A stretch of 64,000 nucleotides of DNA from Planctomycetia bacterium (lineage in GTDB: Bacteria; Planctomycetota; Planctomycetia; Pirellulales; Thermoguttaceae), in NCBI GenBank assembly GCA_030527015.1, contig JAUNBR010000008.1:1-64000 (forward strand), in the 5' to 3' direction. The stretch's first letter is position 1, and each line of letters opens with the position of its first letter. Of this stretch, positions 53,826 through 63,010 are shown one piece after another. The notes beneath the pieces were generated by a model, which had not been told where the DNA came from, ran no database searches, and saw only the letters and a program-made list of their open reading frames with translations. The position numbers and the translations under genes were made by a program.

Positions 53826-53930
53826 TATACTGATTCCACTTTAAATTTCCGTTTTTTGCGGCTCTGTAAGCAGGCATTTTTTGCGAAGCAAAATGCCGGA
53901 GAAGCGGAATTTTATTGTGTATCGGGTATA
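53826..53930 (+). repeat. TPE copy, near consensus
   Basis: TATACTGATTCCACTTTAAA at the left, arms GGCATTTT and AAAATGCC around TTGCGAAGC, right end TTTATTGTGTATCGGGTATA. It lies 19 bases upstream of the GHL10 ATG. Confidence 0.95.
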
Positions 53931-53977
53931 TAAGGAAGGAAATGGAAAATTGAACAGGTAATATTTTAATTTTTTCA

Positions 53978-54066
53978 TACGAATTACGATAAATTTCTGC
54001 CTTTCCAGTATTTTAGATTTCGCTGAAAATGCTGGTGTGCAGAACCTCATAAAAGGAAATTTAAAG
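53978..54066 (-). repeat. TPE copy lacking its right tip
   Basis: ATTACGATAAATTTCTGCC, a degraded hairpin and AAAGGAAATTTAAAG. The final TGGAACCAG is missing and the copy joins the next one at a shared TATA. Confidence 0.75.
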
Positions 54067-54170
54067 TATACGGATTCCACTTTAAATTTCCGTTTTGTTC
54101 GGCTCTGAAGCAGGTATTTTTAGCGAAGCAAAAATTCTGAGAAAGCGGAAATTTATAGTGCATCAGGTAT
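54067..54170 (+). repeat. TPE copy
   Basis: TATACGGATTCCACTTTAAA at the left, arms GGTATTTTT and AAAATTC, right end TTTATAGTGCATCAGGTATA. It is head-to-head with the previous copy. Confidence 0.92.
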
Positions 54171-54370
54171 AACACCAGGATATATGATAAAATTTTGTTT
54201 TAGGAGGACGGGAGCAGGGAATATTTTCATTTCAGTTTTTCATGGACCGGGAGATATAAAACACGGAAGAAACCAAAATTTTATGTGTCAGGACTAAATA
54301 AGAAAAAGGACAGATTATCAGAATTATACTTATAATGGACATTTTTTTCAAGAGTCCGTCAGAAGGAATT

Positions 54371-54478
54371 TATACCCGATGTATTATGAATTTCCGCTTC
54401 CTCAAAATTTTTGCTTCGCTAAAAATGTCCTGCTTTCAGAGCCATATAAAATGAGAATTTAAACGAGAACCAGTATAA
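54371..54478 (-). repeat. TPE copy
   Basis: TATACCCGATGTATTATGAA at the left, core CAAAATTTTTGCTTCGC then TAAAAATGTCC, right end GAGAACCAGTATA. The first arm has lost GGC. Confidence 0.88.
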
Positions 54479-54863
54479 ACCAGCAGTATTCTGAACTTTC
54501 ACTTTTTCTCCGTCCCCGACATACCGACTTTTTTGAAGTATGAGAGGGGGTCTTTTGTCTGCCCGAGAGTCGGTTATAATAAAATATATCTCGGATTCAC
54601 TTAAATTTTCATTAATTTTCATTTTTTGATACTCAGCTGACAGATATTTTACGCTGCGTATACACAGGTACCGCTTTAATTTTGTTTAGTGCGACACTAA
54701 ATATAACTGGTTTTTATATTTCACGGACGTCAGTCTGTCGGCAGACAGAGAAAAGTGAAAATTTTTCATGATCTGGTACAAAAATTAGAGAGTGTGAAAA
54801 TTTATCGTGCATCGTCTAAAAATAATTGGACAAAAGTTCTTTTTCATAAGTCGGGTGTAAGTA

Positions 54864-55295
54864 ATGTATACAGAGGTGTTTTTATCGCGAATCGTTTTTT
54901 CAGATATCGATGAAACTAATCTTATTTTTCTTCGGGAAAAATCCGGAAATCGTGAATTTCCGATCGTCATCGGCGGTGTGGAAGCTCTGATTATGGAACG
55001 TGAGATTTATGAAGAACATGGTTCTCGGCCATTAACCCATATTTTGCTGGGAAAGGTGATCCAGGCTTTAGGTGGTGAAGTAAAAGATGTGATTATATAT
55101 GATATAAAAGAAGATACTTTTTATGCCGCCATCCGAATTTCCACGAAAGAGAATGGAAACGATAAAAAGTGGACAGAAATTGACTGTCGGCCGTCAGATG
55201 CGGTGGCCATGGCGATTTCACAGCGTCCGCCATTAAAAATTCTTGTGAATGACTGCGTCTGGGAAAGACTGAAGGCCTTAAAACAAAAAGAATAA
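54864..55295 (+). CDS. Bifunctional nuclease family (BFN/DUF151) protein
   Basis: The 143-aa protein matches the bifunctional nuclease (DUF151) domain across its length. Visible conserved segments are the N-terminal TNLIFLREKSGNREFPIVIG, EALIMEREIYEEHGSRPLTH, VIIYDIKEDTFYAAIRI and IDCRPSDAVAMAISQRPPLK, the last being the family's best-known motif. Some homologues have DNase and RNase activity, and in others the domain acts in stress or gene control. The precise role here is unknown. The ATG at 54864 has only a weak ribosome-binding site. It is a single gene. Confidence 0.92.
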   Translation: MYTEVFLSRIVFSDIDETNLIFLREKSGNREFPIVIGGVEALIMEREIYEEHGSRPLTHILLGKVIQALGGEVKDVIIYDIKEDTFYAAIRISTKENGNDKKWTEIDCRPSDAVAMAISQRPPLKILVNDCVWERLKALKQKE

Positions 55296-55458
55296 TGAAG
55301 ATGTGATCTTTTTTTGCTTTTCTGAATAAAAAGTCTTATTCTTTAATTTTTGTGTCTGGTGTGCTAATAAAATGAGTTTTTCCGACATGAAATTTCCACA
55401 TTTATGGCCGTATATGATGGAAATTAAATGAAAAGCTGGCACATTTAAGAAATTTTTG

Positions 55459-55550
55459 TACCCGATTTATTATAAATTTTTTTCTTTTGGGGAATTCTTT
55501 TTTCTGAAAATATTTTTTGTAACTGTGCGAAAAAGTTAAGGTAAAAGCCG
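55459..55550 (-). repeat. TPE copy, decayed
   Basis: TACCCGATTTATTATAAAT at the left, a degraded core TTCTGAAAATATTTTTTG, and a poor right end. Confidence 0.55.
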
Positions 55551-55580
55551 AGACGAATTTTCTTTTCTTATCTTATATTT

Positions 55581-55813
55581 TTTATTCTCGAGGCACTATA
55601 AATTTCCACTTTTCCTGTCTGCCGACAGTGCATGCAGGCATTTTTGTTTCGCTAAAATGTCGGGTTTTTATACCCGATACACTATAAATTTTCGTTTCCC
55701 AGGTATTTTGCTTCGCTGAAAATGCCTACTTTTAGAGCCTCACAAAACGGAAATTTAAAGTGGAACCAGTATAAGAGCTTCATAAAACGGAAATTTAAAA
55801 AGAGAACCAGTAA
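55581..55813 (-). repeat. Nested TPE: a complete copy inserted inside an older copy
   Basis: The outer copy's left part (55581-55668, GAGGCACTATAAATTTCC and a CTGTCTGCCGACAG palindrome) is interrupted by a complete copy (55669-55773, TATACCCGATACACTATAAA to GTGGAACCAGTATA). The outer copy resumes with AGAGCTTCATAAAACGG and ends GAGAACCAGTAAA at 55813. Joining the outer halves restores TTTTAGAGC with no extra bases. Confidence 0.92.
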
Positions 55814-55930
55814 AAGAAAAAAACTTTATTTCCAGTACTCGCATAAAATGTGATTTTACGATATAACGAAGAAGGATGGGGTGTGATTTTATCTTTCCGT
55901 AACTACTCTTTAGTTTTATAGGAGTTTTTT

Positions 55931-58900
55931 ATGAAGTTAATAAAGACTTTTTTGGTGATTTTCGGAGGTCTTTTAATTTATCCGGGAGGGGGAGCGGCAG
56001 AATTTTTCCGGGACGATTTTAAATTTCCATTTATGGAAAGTATGGCGGGCATTTTGGCGGAACAGAAAAATACTGAAACGGAAATTTCTCATACACCAAA
56101 AATGGAGGAAATTTGGCTGGAGGATTTAAACTTATCCATATCTCGGTGTGGATGGAAGAAGACGCAGTCATGTAAATCGGTGGAGGGAAATCCACTTTCG
56201 GTGGGAGGAGAAAAATTTGAGCGTGGAGTGGGAACACATGCTCCTGGAGAGATTATAATTATGGTGGATCCTCAGGGAGGGAAGTTTTGTGCGAAAGTTG
56301 GGATAAATGATGAAGCCGGTACATCAGGACATGCGGAATTTTTAGTTTACGGAGATTCAAAACTTCTCTGGCGCAGCGGTTTTATGACAGGAGGAGAAAA
56401 GCCAAAAAACTGTGAAGTGGAATTTCATGGCATGAAAAAGATTCGTCTTGTCGTGGATACCGGGCCAGAAGGTTATGGGCATGATCACACGGACTGGCTG
56501 AATGCTAAAATCTATTACCGGGGAAAGAAGCCGTATACGGTTTCTTCCGATTTAATAAGAATTGACGAAGACGGAAAAATTTTTGATTGGACGGATGAAA
56601 ATACATGTGAATGGTATTCTCTGAAAAAACAGTTAAAAGAAGGAATGAAATCGGAGGTAAAAACACAGGCGTTTCACCCCGCGGCGACATTAATGAAAAA
56701 TGATCGGGATCCTCTGGATGTGGTCACCCGGCGTATTTTTCCGCTGATCGAGTATATTCGTGCACTGAAAAATGGCCCTGCGCTGACAGAGGAAACAGAA
56801 ATACTGAATTTACTGGAGACGAAGCGTCAGAACACGGATGTGGCGGATGTGGCGGCGCGAAAGACAATTTTTGCAGAGGTTACTGCGCTGCGACGAAAGA
56901 TTATGTTTCAGAATCCGGTACTCGATTTTCAGAAGATTCTGTTCATAAAACGGCATTTTAACCCGGAAGCTGAAAAGCAGGGAAATCATATGTGCGATCA
57001 GTTTTTTGGTTTCCACGGACAGCCAGGTGGTGGGCTTTTTATACTCGAAAATGCTTTTTCTGAAAATGCTGAAGCTAAAAATATTCTTGAAAATTCGGAA
57101 GTGTCACAGGAAGAATACACTCAAAAACAGTATGTAGGGAAATTTTTGGACTCAAAATGGGCATTCCTTTCACCTGAACTGTCTTTTGATGCGCAAGAAA
57201 TTTTGTTTGCCGCGACAGATACTTCCTCGCCACGACATACGTACACCTGGACAGACGAGAATACGTATCATATTTTTCGGTGTAAAATAGATGGAACGAA
57301 ACTGGTTCAGCTGACAGAAGGGTTATATAATGATTTTGACCCCTGTTATTTACCCAGTGGTCGTATCGTGTTTATTTCTGAACGCCGCGGAGGATATGGC
57401 CGCTGTCATGGCCGTCCGGTGCCGTGTTATACGTTATATTCCATGCTCCCGGATGGGCGTGATATTACGCAGCTGAGCCCTCATGAGACGAATGAATGGG
57501 CACCGAGTGTCGATCATTCAGGAATGGTGATTTATACTCGCTGGGATTATGTGGATCGGGGATTTAACCAGGCACATCATCCGTGGATAACCACACCGGA
57601 CGGGCGTGACGCTCGGGTAATTCAGGGAAATTATGATCTAAAACAAAATGGGCGGCCTCATTTTGAAACGGGAATTCGCGCCATTCCAGGTTCTCGAAAA
57701 ATTATGTGTACGGCGTCCTGTCATCATGGACAGTCATACGGTTCTATTATAATTGTGGATCCAGATATTCCCGATGATGGAAAAATGGCCTCTGTGCGCA
57801 GAATGACACCAGATCAGCTGTTTCCTGAATCAGAAATCGGAATTCATGGTCCGCCTGTGAATTATGGTACGCCATTTCCTCTAGATGAGTACACATTTTT
57901 GTGTGTTTATGATGCGTTTAGCAGGTCAGACGCTGGAGAGAGGAATAATTACGGATTATATCTGGTGGATGCTTTTGGAAATCGGACACTTTTATATCGT
58001 GATCCACAAATTTCGTGTTATGATCCCATTCCTGTAAAAGTGCGTCCAGTTCCTCCGGTGGTGCCGCACAGGACTTTAGTGGGAAAGCCTTTAATGCCGG
58101 GAGAAGAGTATGTGCCGGTAAATAAAAATACGTTACCAAAAACAGCGCGTGTGGGAGTGATAAATGTGTATGATTCGATAAATTCTTTGCCTGAGGGGAC
58201 GAAGATTCAGAAACTTCGAATCGTACAGTTACTCCCGAAGACGACTCCGTGCGCGAATCATCCGCGGATCGGTTATGGGGACGAAAAAGGTGCGAGAAGA
58301 GTGCTGGGAACGGTACCGGTGGAAGAAGATGGTTCTGCTCTATTTTTGCTTCCGGTGAATATTCCAGTGTATTTCCAGGCGATCGACCAAAATGGACTGG
58401 CGATTCAGTCCATGAGGAGTGCGACTTATGTTCATCCGGGAGAGGATTTAGTGTGTCAGGGATGTCATGAATTTCGTCATGGAGCGGTGGGAAATACACA
58501 GAAGCGTCTTCAGACACCTCTGGCCATGCGGCGTGAGCCGAGTAAGATTTTACCAGGACCGGAAGGATCTGATCCGATGAATTTTCCACGACTCATACAG
58601 CCGATTTTGGATAAACACTGTGTGGAATGTCATGAAACGGGAGTGGATGGGAAAAAGACCTTCTCTCTGAAACGGGGGCCAAAACATAAACACTTTTTTA
58701 CTTCTTATGAAAATTTACGGGAATATACCCATTATTTTAATGACAGAGCCTGGACAGAGCCTAAAACGCTTCCATTAAAATTTGGGACATATGCCAGTCC
58801 ATTATATAAAATTTTGAAAGATACGCATTATGGTGTGCGTTTATCTTCTGAAGAATGGGAACGTTTAACACTCTGGATGGATACGAACTGTGATTTTTAT

Positions 58901-58963
58901 GGTGCTTATGACGAAATGAAACCGCAGCGTGAGGGAAAAATAATTGTGCTGAAATCAGAATAA
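55931..58963 (+). CDS. NPCBM and PD40/HzsA-like multidomain cytochrome
   Basis: The 1010-aa protein has a signal peptide (LIKTFLVIFGGLLIYPGGGA). Residues about 55-200 form an NPCBM carbohydrate-binding domain (KFERGVGTHAPGEIIIMVDP, HTDWLNAKIYY). After a helical linker, residues about 410-700 form a TolB/PD40-type propeller resembling the middle domain of hydrazine synthase alpha (SSPRHTYTWTDENTYHIFRC, ERRGGYGRCHGRPVPCYTLY, MVIYTRWDYVDRGFNQAHHP). The C-terminus has two CxxCH heme sites, CQGCH (842-846) and CVECH (897-901). Such proteins are widespread in planctomycetes outside anammox bacteria and their role is unknown; a periplasmic glycan-linked redox function is inferred. The ATG at 55931 has AGGAG six bases upstream. 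Confidence 0.88.
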   Translation: MKLIKTFLVIFGGLLIYPGGGAAEFFRDDFKFPFMESMAGILAEQKNTETEISHTPKMEEIWLEDLNLSISRCGWKKTQSCKSVEGNPLSVGGEKFERGVGTHAPGEIIIMVDPQGGKFCAKVGINDEAGTSGHAEFLVYGDSKLLWRSGFMTGGEKPKNCEVEFHGMKKIRLVVDTGPEGYGHDHTDWLNAKIYYRGKKPYTVSSDLIRIDEDGKIFDWTDENTCEWYSLKKQLKEGMKSEVKTQAFHPAATLMKNDRDPLDVVTRRIFPLIEYIRALKNGPALTEETEILNLLETKRQNTDVADVAARKTIFAEVTALRRKIMFQNPVLDFQKILFIKRHFNPEAEKQGNHMCDQFFGFHGQPGGGLFILENAFSENAEAKNILENSEVSQEEYTQKQYVGKFLDSKWAFLSPELSFDAQEILFAATDTSSPRHTYTWTDENTYHIFRCKIDGTKLVQLTEGLYNDFDPCYLPSGRIVFISERRGGYGRCHGRPVPCYTLYSMLPDGRDITQLSPHETNEWAPSVDHSGMVIYTRWDYVDRGFNQAHHPWITTPDGRDARVIQGNYDLKQNGRPHFETGIRAIPGSRKIMCTASCHHGQSYGSIIIVDPDIPDDGKMASVRRMTPDQLFPESEIGIHGPPVNYGTPFPLDEYTFLCVYDAFSRSDAGERNNYGLYLVDAFGNRTLLYRDPQISCYDPIPVKVRPVPPVVPHRTLVGKPLMPGEEYVPVNKNTLPKTARVGVINVYDSINSLPEGTKIQKLRIVQLLPKTTPCANHPRIGYGDEKGARRVLGTVPVEEDGSALFLLPVNIPVYFQAIDQNGLAIQSMRSATYVHPGEDLVCQGCHEFRHGAVGNTQKRLQTPLAMRREPSKILPGPEGSDPMNFPRLIQPILDKHCVECHETGVDGKKTFSLKRGPKHKHFFTSYENLREYTHYFNDRAWTEPKTLPLKFGTYASPLYKILKDTHYGVRLSSEEWERLTLWMDTNCDFYGAYDEMKPQREGKIIVLKSE

Positions 58964-59047
58964 ATATATTTTATGATAAAAATATAAAAAATTCAGTTTT
59001 TGATTTTTGTTGTGAGCAAAAATCTTTCATTATGGCTGCCAGAAATT

Positions 59048-59152
59048 ATACTGTTTCCATTTTAAAAACTGTTTTTTGCGGCTCTGAAAACAGGACATTT
59101 TCAGCGAAGCAAAAATGGCGGAGAAGCGGAAATTTATCGTGTGTCGGGTATA
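59048..59152 (+). repeat. TPE copy (ATGGCGG subfamily)
   Basis: TATACTGTTTCCATTTTAAA at the left, arms ACATTTT and AAAAATGGC around CAGCGAAGC, right end TTTATCGTGTGTCGGGTATA. Confidence 0.92.
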
Positions 59153-59163
59153 TAAATTTACAA

Positions 59164-59306
59164 GATACCAGGTTTCATTTTTGATTTTAAGTTTTGCGTG
59201 GTTCGGAATCCGGTATTTTCGCTCAGTCTGTGCTGCTGGAGGGGAATTAAAATACCGGTCTGTCGGCGGACAGTGAAAAAATGAAATAATGTACATGATA
59301 TATAAA
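59164..59306 (+). repeat. TPE copy, decayed, with enlarged core
   Basis: TACCAGGTTTCATTTTTG, a GGTATTTT/AAAATACC pair with a long interior containing CTGCTGGAGG, then a CTGTCGGCGGACAG palindrome. Confidence 0.6.
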
Positions 59307-59313
59307 TTTAATT

Positions 59314-59419
59314 TATACTGTTTCCATTTTAAAATACCGTTTTTTTCGGTTCTGAAAGCAGAAATTTTCAGTGAAGCAAAAATGGCGGAGAAGCGGGAAT
59401 TTATCGTGCTCGGATATAT
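59314..59419 (+). repeat. TPE copy (ATGGCGG subfamily)
   Basis: TATACTGTTTCCATTTTAAA at the left, AATTTTCAGTGAAGCAAAAA core, right end TTTATCGTGCTCGGATATA. Confidence 0.92.
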
Positions 59420-59558
59420 AAGTAAGAAGAAATCTTATTTCTAAAATTTTATTGTGTGAAGATGTGTACGTAAAAATATTTTTGTATCGGAATGCCCGTC
59501 AAGAATGAAAGTTATACCTAAATAAATATTAGGGTACGTAAAATGGTAATAAAGAGAA

Positions 59559-59586
59559 AGTCTGCGAAAAGCAGACTATTTTTTTT
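59559..59586 (+). terminator. Orphan intrinsic terminator
   Basis: AGTCTGC (59559-59565) pairs perfectly with GCAGACT (59571-59577) around a GAAAA loop, followed by A and nine T residues. The nearest upstream gene ends almost 600 bases earlier, beyond two TPE copies, so it may end a small untranslated transcript. Confidence 0.85.
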
Positions 59587-59722
59587 AGAAATTATGAATA
59601 GACAGCACATGATGATGGATGCATTAATAATATTATTATGTGAATACGTTTAAATAATACTTTCTCTATAATATTTATTTGTAAAATTTAACGGACACAC
59701 GACGAAATTTGTATCTGAGGTA

Positions 59723-59829
59723 CATACAGTTTCCACTTTAAAATTCCATTTTTTGCGGCTCTGAGAGCAAATATTATCTGCGAAGCAAAAATGGCGGAGA
59801 AGCGGAAATTTATTGTGTGTCAGGTATAT
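59723..59829 (+). repeat. TPE copy (ATGGCGG subfamily)
   Basis: CATACAGTTTCCACTTTAAA at the left, core CTGCGAAGCAAAAATGGC, right end TTTATTGTGTGTCAGGTATA. Confidence 0.9.
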
Positions 59830-60092
59830 AAATTTTCATCTTTTAATATTTTAGGATATTTAAAAGATCTGATTTCTTGGGCACAAAACCTAAATTTAAG
59901 TAAGGACGGTGAAATAATAAAAGAGGTTAAAAAATATAGTAAAAGTAAAAAAAGTGATTTATAAAAAATATTTTTTAATCAAAAAAACGAAAAAACAGAC
60001 AAAATTCCAGTAAATAAACTTACGTTACATGTGTTTTGAGACGATAATCCTAATAATAACGACAAGGAGTTTTTTGCTGAAAGTTATGTTTT

Positions 60093-60200
60093 TATACCCG
60101 ATGTATAATAAAAAATTTCTGCTTCTCCGACATTTTTGCTTCGCGGAAAATGTCTGCTTTCAGAGCCGCTTAAAACGGAATTTAAAGTAAAAGCAGTATA
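60093..60200 (-). repeat. TPE copy with compensated hairpin
   Basis: Arms GACATTTT and AAAATGTC around a TGCTTCGCGG loop. Left end TATACCCGATGTATAATAAA, right end AAGTAAAAGCAGTATA. Confidence 0.92.
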
Positions 60201-60291
60201 ATTTAAAAGACGAAAAAATGAATTGTTTCTTAAATATCTGTTAATTTGGTGATTTTTAGAACACTGAAGAAAAAATATAAGGAGAAAAAGA

Positions 60292-60777
60292 ATGGATTAT
60301 ATGAGGAAAGGTAAATTTCGATTATGGATTCCAGGAATCGGAATTTTGTGCCTTATGTTTTTATTAGCTCCCGCACATGGTCAGTCTGAAAAGAAAAGTA
60401 TCATCATGGGAGCAGTTCCTCAGGTAACAGGAGAAAAGGACGTGAAAGTGGTGCCTGAACAAAAAATCGAAAGTGTACCGTTTACGTCCGTACCATGTGA
60501 AAGCTGTTCCAGAGGAGAATTTGTCGGAGATATTTCTGTAAGCTGTGAATGCCAGGCAGGAAGATATGCACAAAAAGAACATATTTCATTACGTAAGAAT
60601 CGTGCGAATATGGCTAATTTTAATTGTCGTGTAAATGGCAGTTATAAATATCCTGTACCGAAACAGTATACTTATTTTTGGCCAGGGATTTTTAGCCAAA
60701 AACGGATGACGGATTATGTTTCGCCCTATCAGGGTTATGAACTGGAGTCACCACAAAAGGTTTTTGGGACGAAATAA
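60292..60777 (+). CDS. Small secreted Cys-containing protein
   Basis: The 161-aa product has a signal peptide (LWIPGIGILCLMFLLAPAHG). The mature part contains a Cys cluster (VPCESCSRGEFVGDISVSCE and CQAGRYAQ) and a C-terminal aromatic/Pro-rich segment (KYPVPKQYTYFWPGIFSQKR). I recognise no family. The paired Cys residues could form disulfides or bind metal, and there is no CxxCH heme motif. The ATG at 60292 has GGAG seven bases upstream. The Tad-type secretin gene follows 348 bases later after a TPE copy, so a link to pilus assembly is possible but unproven. Confidence 0.75.
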   Translation: MDYMRKGKFRLWIPGIGILCLMFLLAPAHGQSEKKSIIMGAVPQVTGEKDVKVVPEQKIESVPFTSVPCESCSRGEFVGDISVSCECQAGRYAQKEHISLRKNRANMANFNCRVNGSYKYPVPKQYTYFWPGIFSQKRMTDYVSPYQGYELESPQKVFGTK

Positions 60778-60867
60778 TCAGATAAAATGAGAAGACTTAT
60801 TTTTGATGATACAGAAATAAAGTCAGAATTTTGAGTTTTAAGGGAATGAAACACGTGCAAGATATAT

Positions 60868-61068
60868 ATTCGGAGATGTGATAAATTTTCGTATTATGGT
60901 ATTTTGTGAATGTTATACAGGTTCTCCTTTAAATTTCCGTTTTGTGCGGTTCTGAAAACCATTTTCGGCGAAATAAAAATGTCGAGGAAACTGAATTTAT
61001 AGTGCATCGGGTATAAAAATATCTGCTGCACGGCAGCGTGAAACTGAAATTTAAAGTGTAACGGTTAT
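60868..61068 (+). repeat. TPE copy with flanking partial copies
   Basis: A minus-type left fragment (60868-60913, GAGATGTGATAAATTTTCG) precedes a plus-type copy (60914-61015, TATACAGGTTCTCCTTTAAA to TTTATAGTGCATCGGGTATA). A right-end fragment (about 61016-61068, ACTGAAATTTAAAGTGTAAC) follows. Confidence 0.8.
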
Positions 61069-61125
61069 ATGAATAAATGATTTAAGATTAAAATCTTTTA
61101 AATTTCTCATTGATAGGGAAGTTAA

Positions 61126-62991
61126 ATGAAAAAGCCAAGTATTATTAATTGTCGTAATATCAAAAACATTTTTTGTGTATTAATGTTTTTGATGATCCCA
61201 GTAATTGCTGCGGAGGGGAAGGGACAGGATGCCCAGAGCCAGACAGATTTACCTTCTTCATTTTTATCCTGTGTTGAAGCGGCATTAGGCGTTCATACAG
61301 AAAGTAATGAAAATGAAGCAGGGGTTTTGCCGAAGCTATCTGACGGACAGAAGACTTTCGCACCGACGGAAGAAGTATTTATTCTTCCGGAGAGGAAGGG
61401 AGAGGCTGTTCCACGAAATATGGCTGTGGGCGATTTTTCTGCTGCAGAAGCGGAAAGTGGAAAAAAACAGAATCGTTATCCAGCAAAAAGAGGAACGTAT
61501 CAGGAAGTCGGTTACCAGAGTATGGAATTCACTCCGATTTCGAAACCTGTGGGGGCGAATGCTGGTGATTTTAATCCGGAATCATCCCAGTGGTCGTCGG
61601 TCGGCCCGTTTCGTGTGTCGGAAACCGAAATGGAATTTCGTGTTATTTCCCGCCGAAGTAAGATTTTAAGAACGAAGAGTGATTTAATCCGCACGGCGAT
61701 CGTGGATCCCAGTATCTGTGATGTGGTGCAGTTTACGCCCCGAGAGATTTCTATTATCGGAAAGACGGTGGGTGCCACGCACGTAACGTTCTGGTTTAAG
61801 GACAGTACAGAACCAGTTACTTTTTTGGTTCGTACGGCACCGGATCCGTCATTAAGAGAAATTCGAGAAAAGGAATTCCAGCTGCTGGAAAAGAATTTAG
61901 CGATTTTGTTTCCGAACAGTAAGGTAAAGCTGACATTAGTCGCGAATAAATTATTAGTGACCGGACAGGCGAAATGTGTGGAAGAAGCTGCGGACATTTT
62001 ACGGATTTTACGCAGTGATGCCACGTCTAATTCCCTGGGTTTCGCGAATAATAGTGAGGCGGCGACAGTCGCTCACGAGCTGGATGTGGATGTTTCTGAT
62101 GTGAATAACCGGTTAATCATCGTGGACCGTCTGCGTGTTCCTGGAGTGCAGCAGGTTTCATTAAGAGTAAAGCTGGCAGAGCTTTCACGTTCATCAGCGG
62201 ATGGTGCGGGAGTGGATTTCCGACTGAATTTTAACGGCGATAAAATTATGCTGAATTCACTTCTGGGCGCGTTAACTGGTGGTGGCGGATTAATTACGTA
62301 TGATTGTGCGAATGTTCATGTAGGTTTAGCGTATCTGAAGCAGAATAATATCGTGCGTAAGCTCAGTGAAGCGACTTTAATAACGGCCAGTGGAAAAAGC
62401 GCGAATATGACCGCGGGTGGTGAGATTCCGATTCCTGTTTCGGTGGGACGTTCCGAAACGGTGGCCACGGATTTCCGTTCTTATGGTACGGTGGTGAATT
62501 TTACCCCGGTGGTGATGGATAAAGATATGATTAAGCTTAAGATAAATGCAGAATTCAGTTCGCTTGACGGCGAAAACGGAAATGAGATGAATGGAGTGCC
62601 GGGGCTTCGTACGAAGACGGTGGATACGGAAGTTCGGATGCGAGAAGGCCAGACTTTTGCGCTGGGAACTGCGCTGGATGATACGTACCAGGCCACGTCC
62701 AGCAGTAATATTCCGGTATTTTCTGATCTGCTGGGAGTGAAGAGTAAATCGCGCAGTGAGGGAGAGATGGTGATTCTGGTGTCTCCGGAACTGGTGATGC
62801 CCATGGAGCCGGATGAAGTTCCTCCGCTGCCGGGTTTTGATGTTACGGAGCCAACGAATGCTGAATTTTTATTGTTCGGACGCCTGGAAGGGAATCCCAC
62901 ACTGGAAAATCGCAGTACGGTCTGGCCGAGATTACGAAACCGTTATTTAAATGGTGGTTCTGCTCTGATCAGCGGCCCTTATGGACATTAA
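61126..62991 (+). CDS. Secretin of a Tad/Flp-type pilus (CpaC/RcpA-like)
   Basis: The 621-aa protein has a signal peptide (IFCVLMFLMIPVIAAEG), a variable N-terminal part, then the pilus-type N domain at about 165-235 (EFRVISRRSKILRTKSDLIR, DVVQFTPREISIIGKTVGAT, HVTFWFKDS). A BON-like segment follows (LLVTGQAKCVEEAADILRIL). The secretin domain has LRVKLAELSRSSADGAG, GKSANMTAGGEIPIPV, GTVVNFTPVVMDKDMIKLKI and a terminal VPGLRTKTVDTEVRMREGQT. It would form the outer-membrane pore of a Tad pilus or type II-like system. The lipoprotein gene follows 19 bases later. Other tad genes may lie beyond the window. Confidence 0.92.
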   Translation: MKKPSIINCRNIKNIFCVLMFLMIPVIAAEGKGQDAQSQTDLPSSFLSCVEAALGVHTESNENEAGVLPKLSDGQKTFAPTEEVFILPERKGEAVPRNMAVGDFSAAEAESGKKQNRYPAKRGTYQEVGYQSMEFTPISKPVGANAGDFNPESSQWSSVGPFRVSETEMEFRVISRRSKILRTKSDLIRTAIVDPSICDVVQFTPREISIIGKTVGATHVTFWFKDSTEPVTFLVRTAPDPSLREIREKEFQLLEKNLAILFPNSKVKLTLVANKLLVTGQAKCVEEAADILRILRSDATSNSLGFANNSEAATVAHELDVDVSDVNNRLIIVDRLRVPGVQQVSLRVKLAELSRSSADGAGVDFRLNFNGDKIMLNSLLGALTGGGGLITYDCANVHVGLAYLKQNNIVRKLSEATLITASGKSANMTAGGEIPIPVSVGRSETVATDFRSYGTVVNFTPVVMDKDMIKLKINAEFSSLDGENGNEMNGVPGLRTKTVDTEVRMREGQTFALGTALDDTYQATSSSNIPVFSDLLGVKSKSRSEGEMVILVSPELVMPMEPDEVPPLPGFDVTEPTNAEFLLFGRLEGNPTLENRSTVWPRLRNRYLNGGSALISGPYGH

Positions 62992-63010
62992 ATGTTAGCA
63001 GGAAAAGGAA

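Larger units (their letters stand above)
53807..54863. other. 1.06-kb spacer rich in TPE copies
   Basis: Four recognisable copies lie at 53826-53930, 53978-54066, 54067-54170 and 54371-54478. From about 54590 to 54800 there are nested, strongly decayed fragments (CACTTAAATTTTCATTAATT, CAGTCTGTCGGCAGACAG, GTGAAAATTTATCGTGCATC). No gene is supported. Confidence 0.6.
58964..60291. other. 1.33-kb spacer with four TPE copies and an orphan terminator
   Basis: TPE copies at 59048-59152, 59314-59419, 59723-59829 and 60093-60200, a decayed one at 59164-59306, and a perfect intrinsic terminator at 59559-59586. The first three good copies share an AAAAATGGCGGAGAAGCG variant and form a recent local subfamily. 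No gene of useful length is seen. Confidence 0.65.

Noticed and set aside
56015-56040. A TTTAAATTTCC-like string inside the HzsA-like gene
   Set aside because: Only about 15 bases match and no other part of the element is present; it encodes part of a normal reading frame and is chance similarity.
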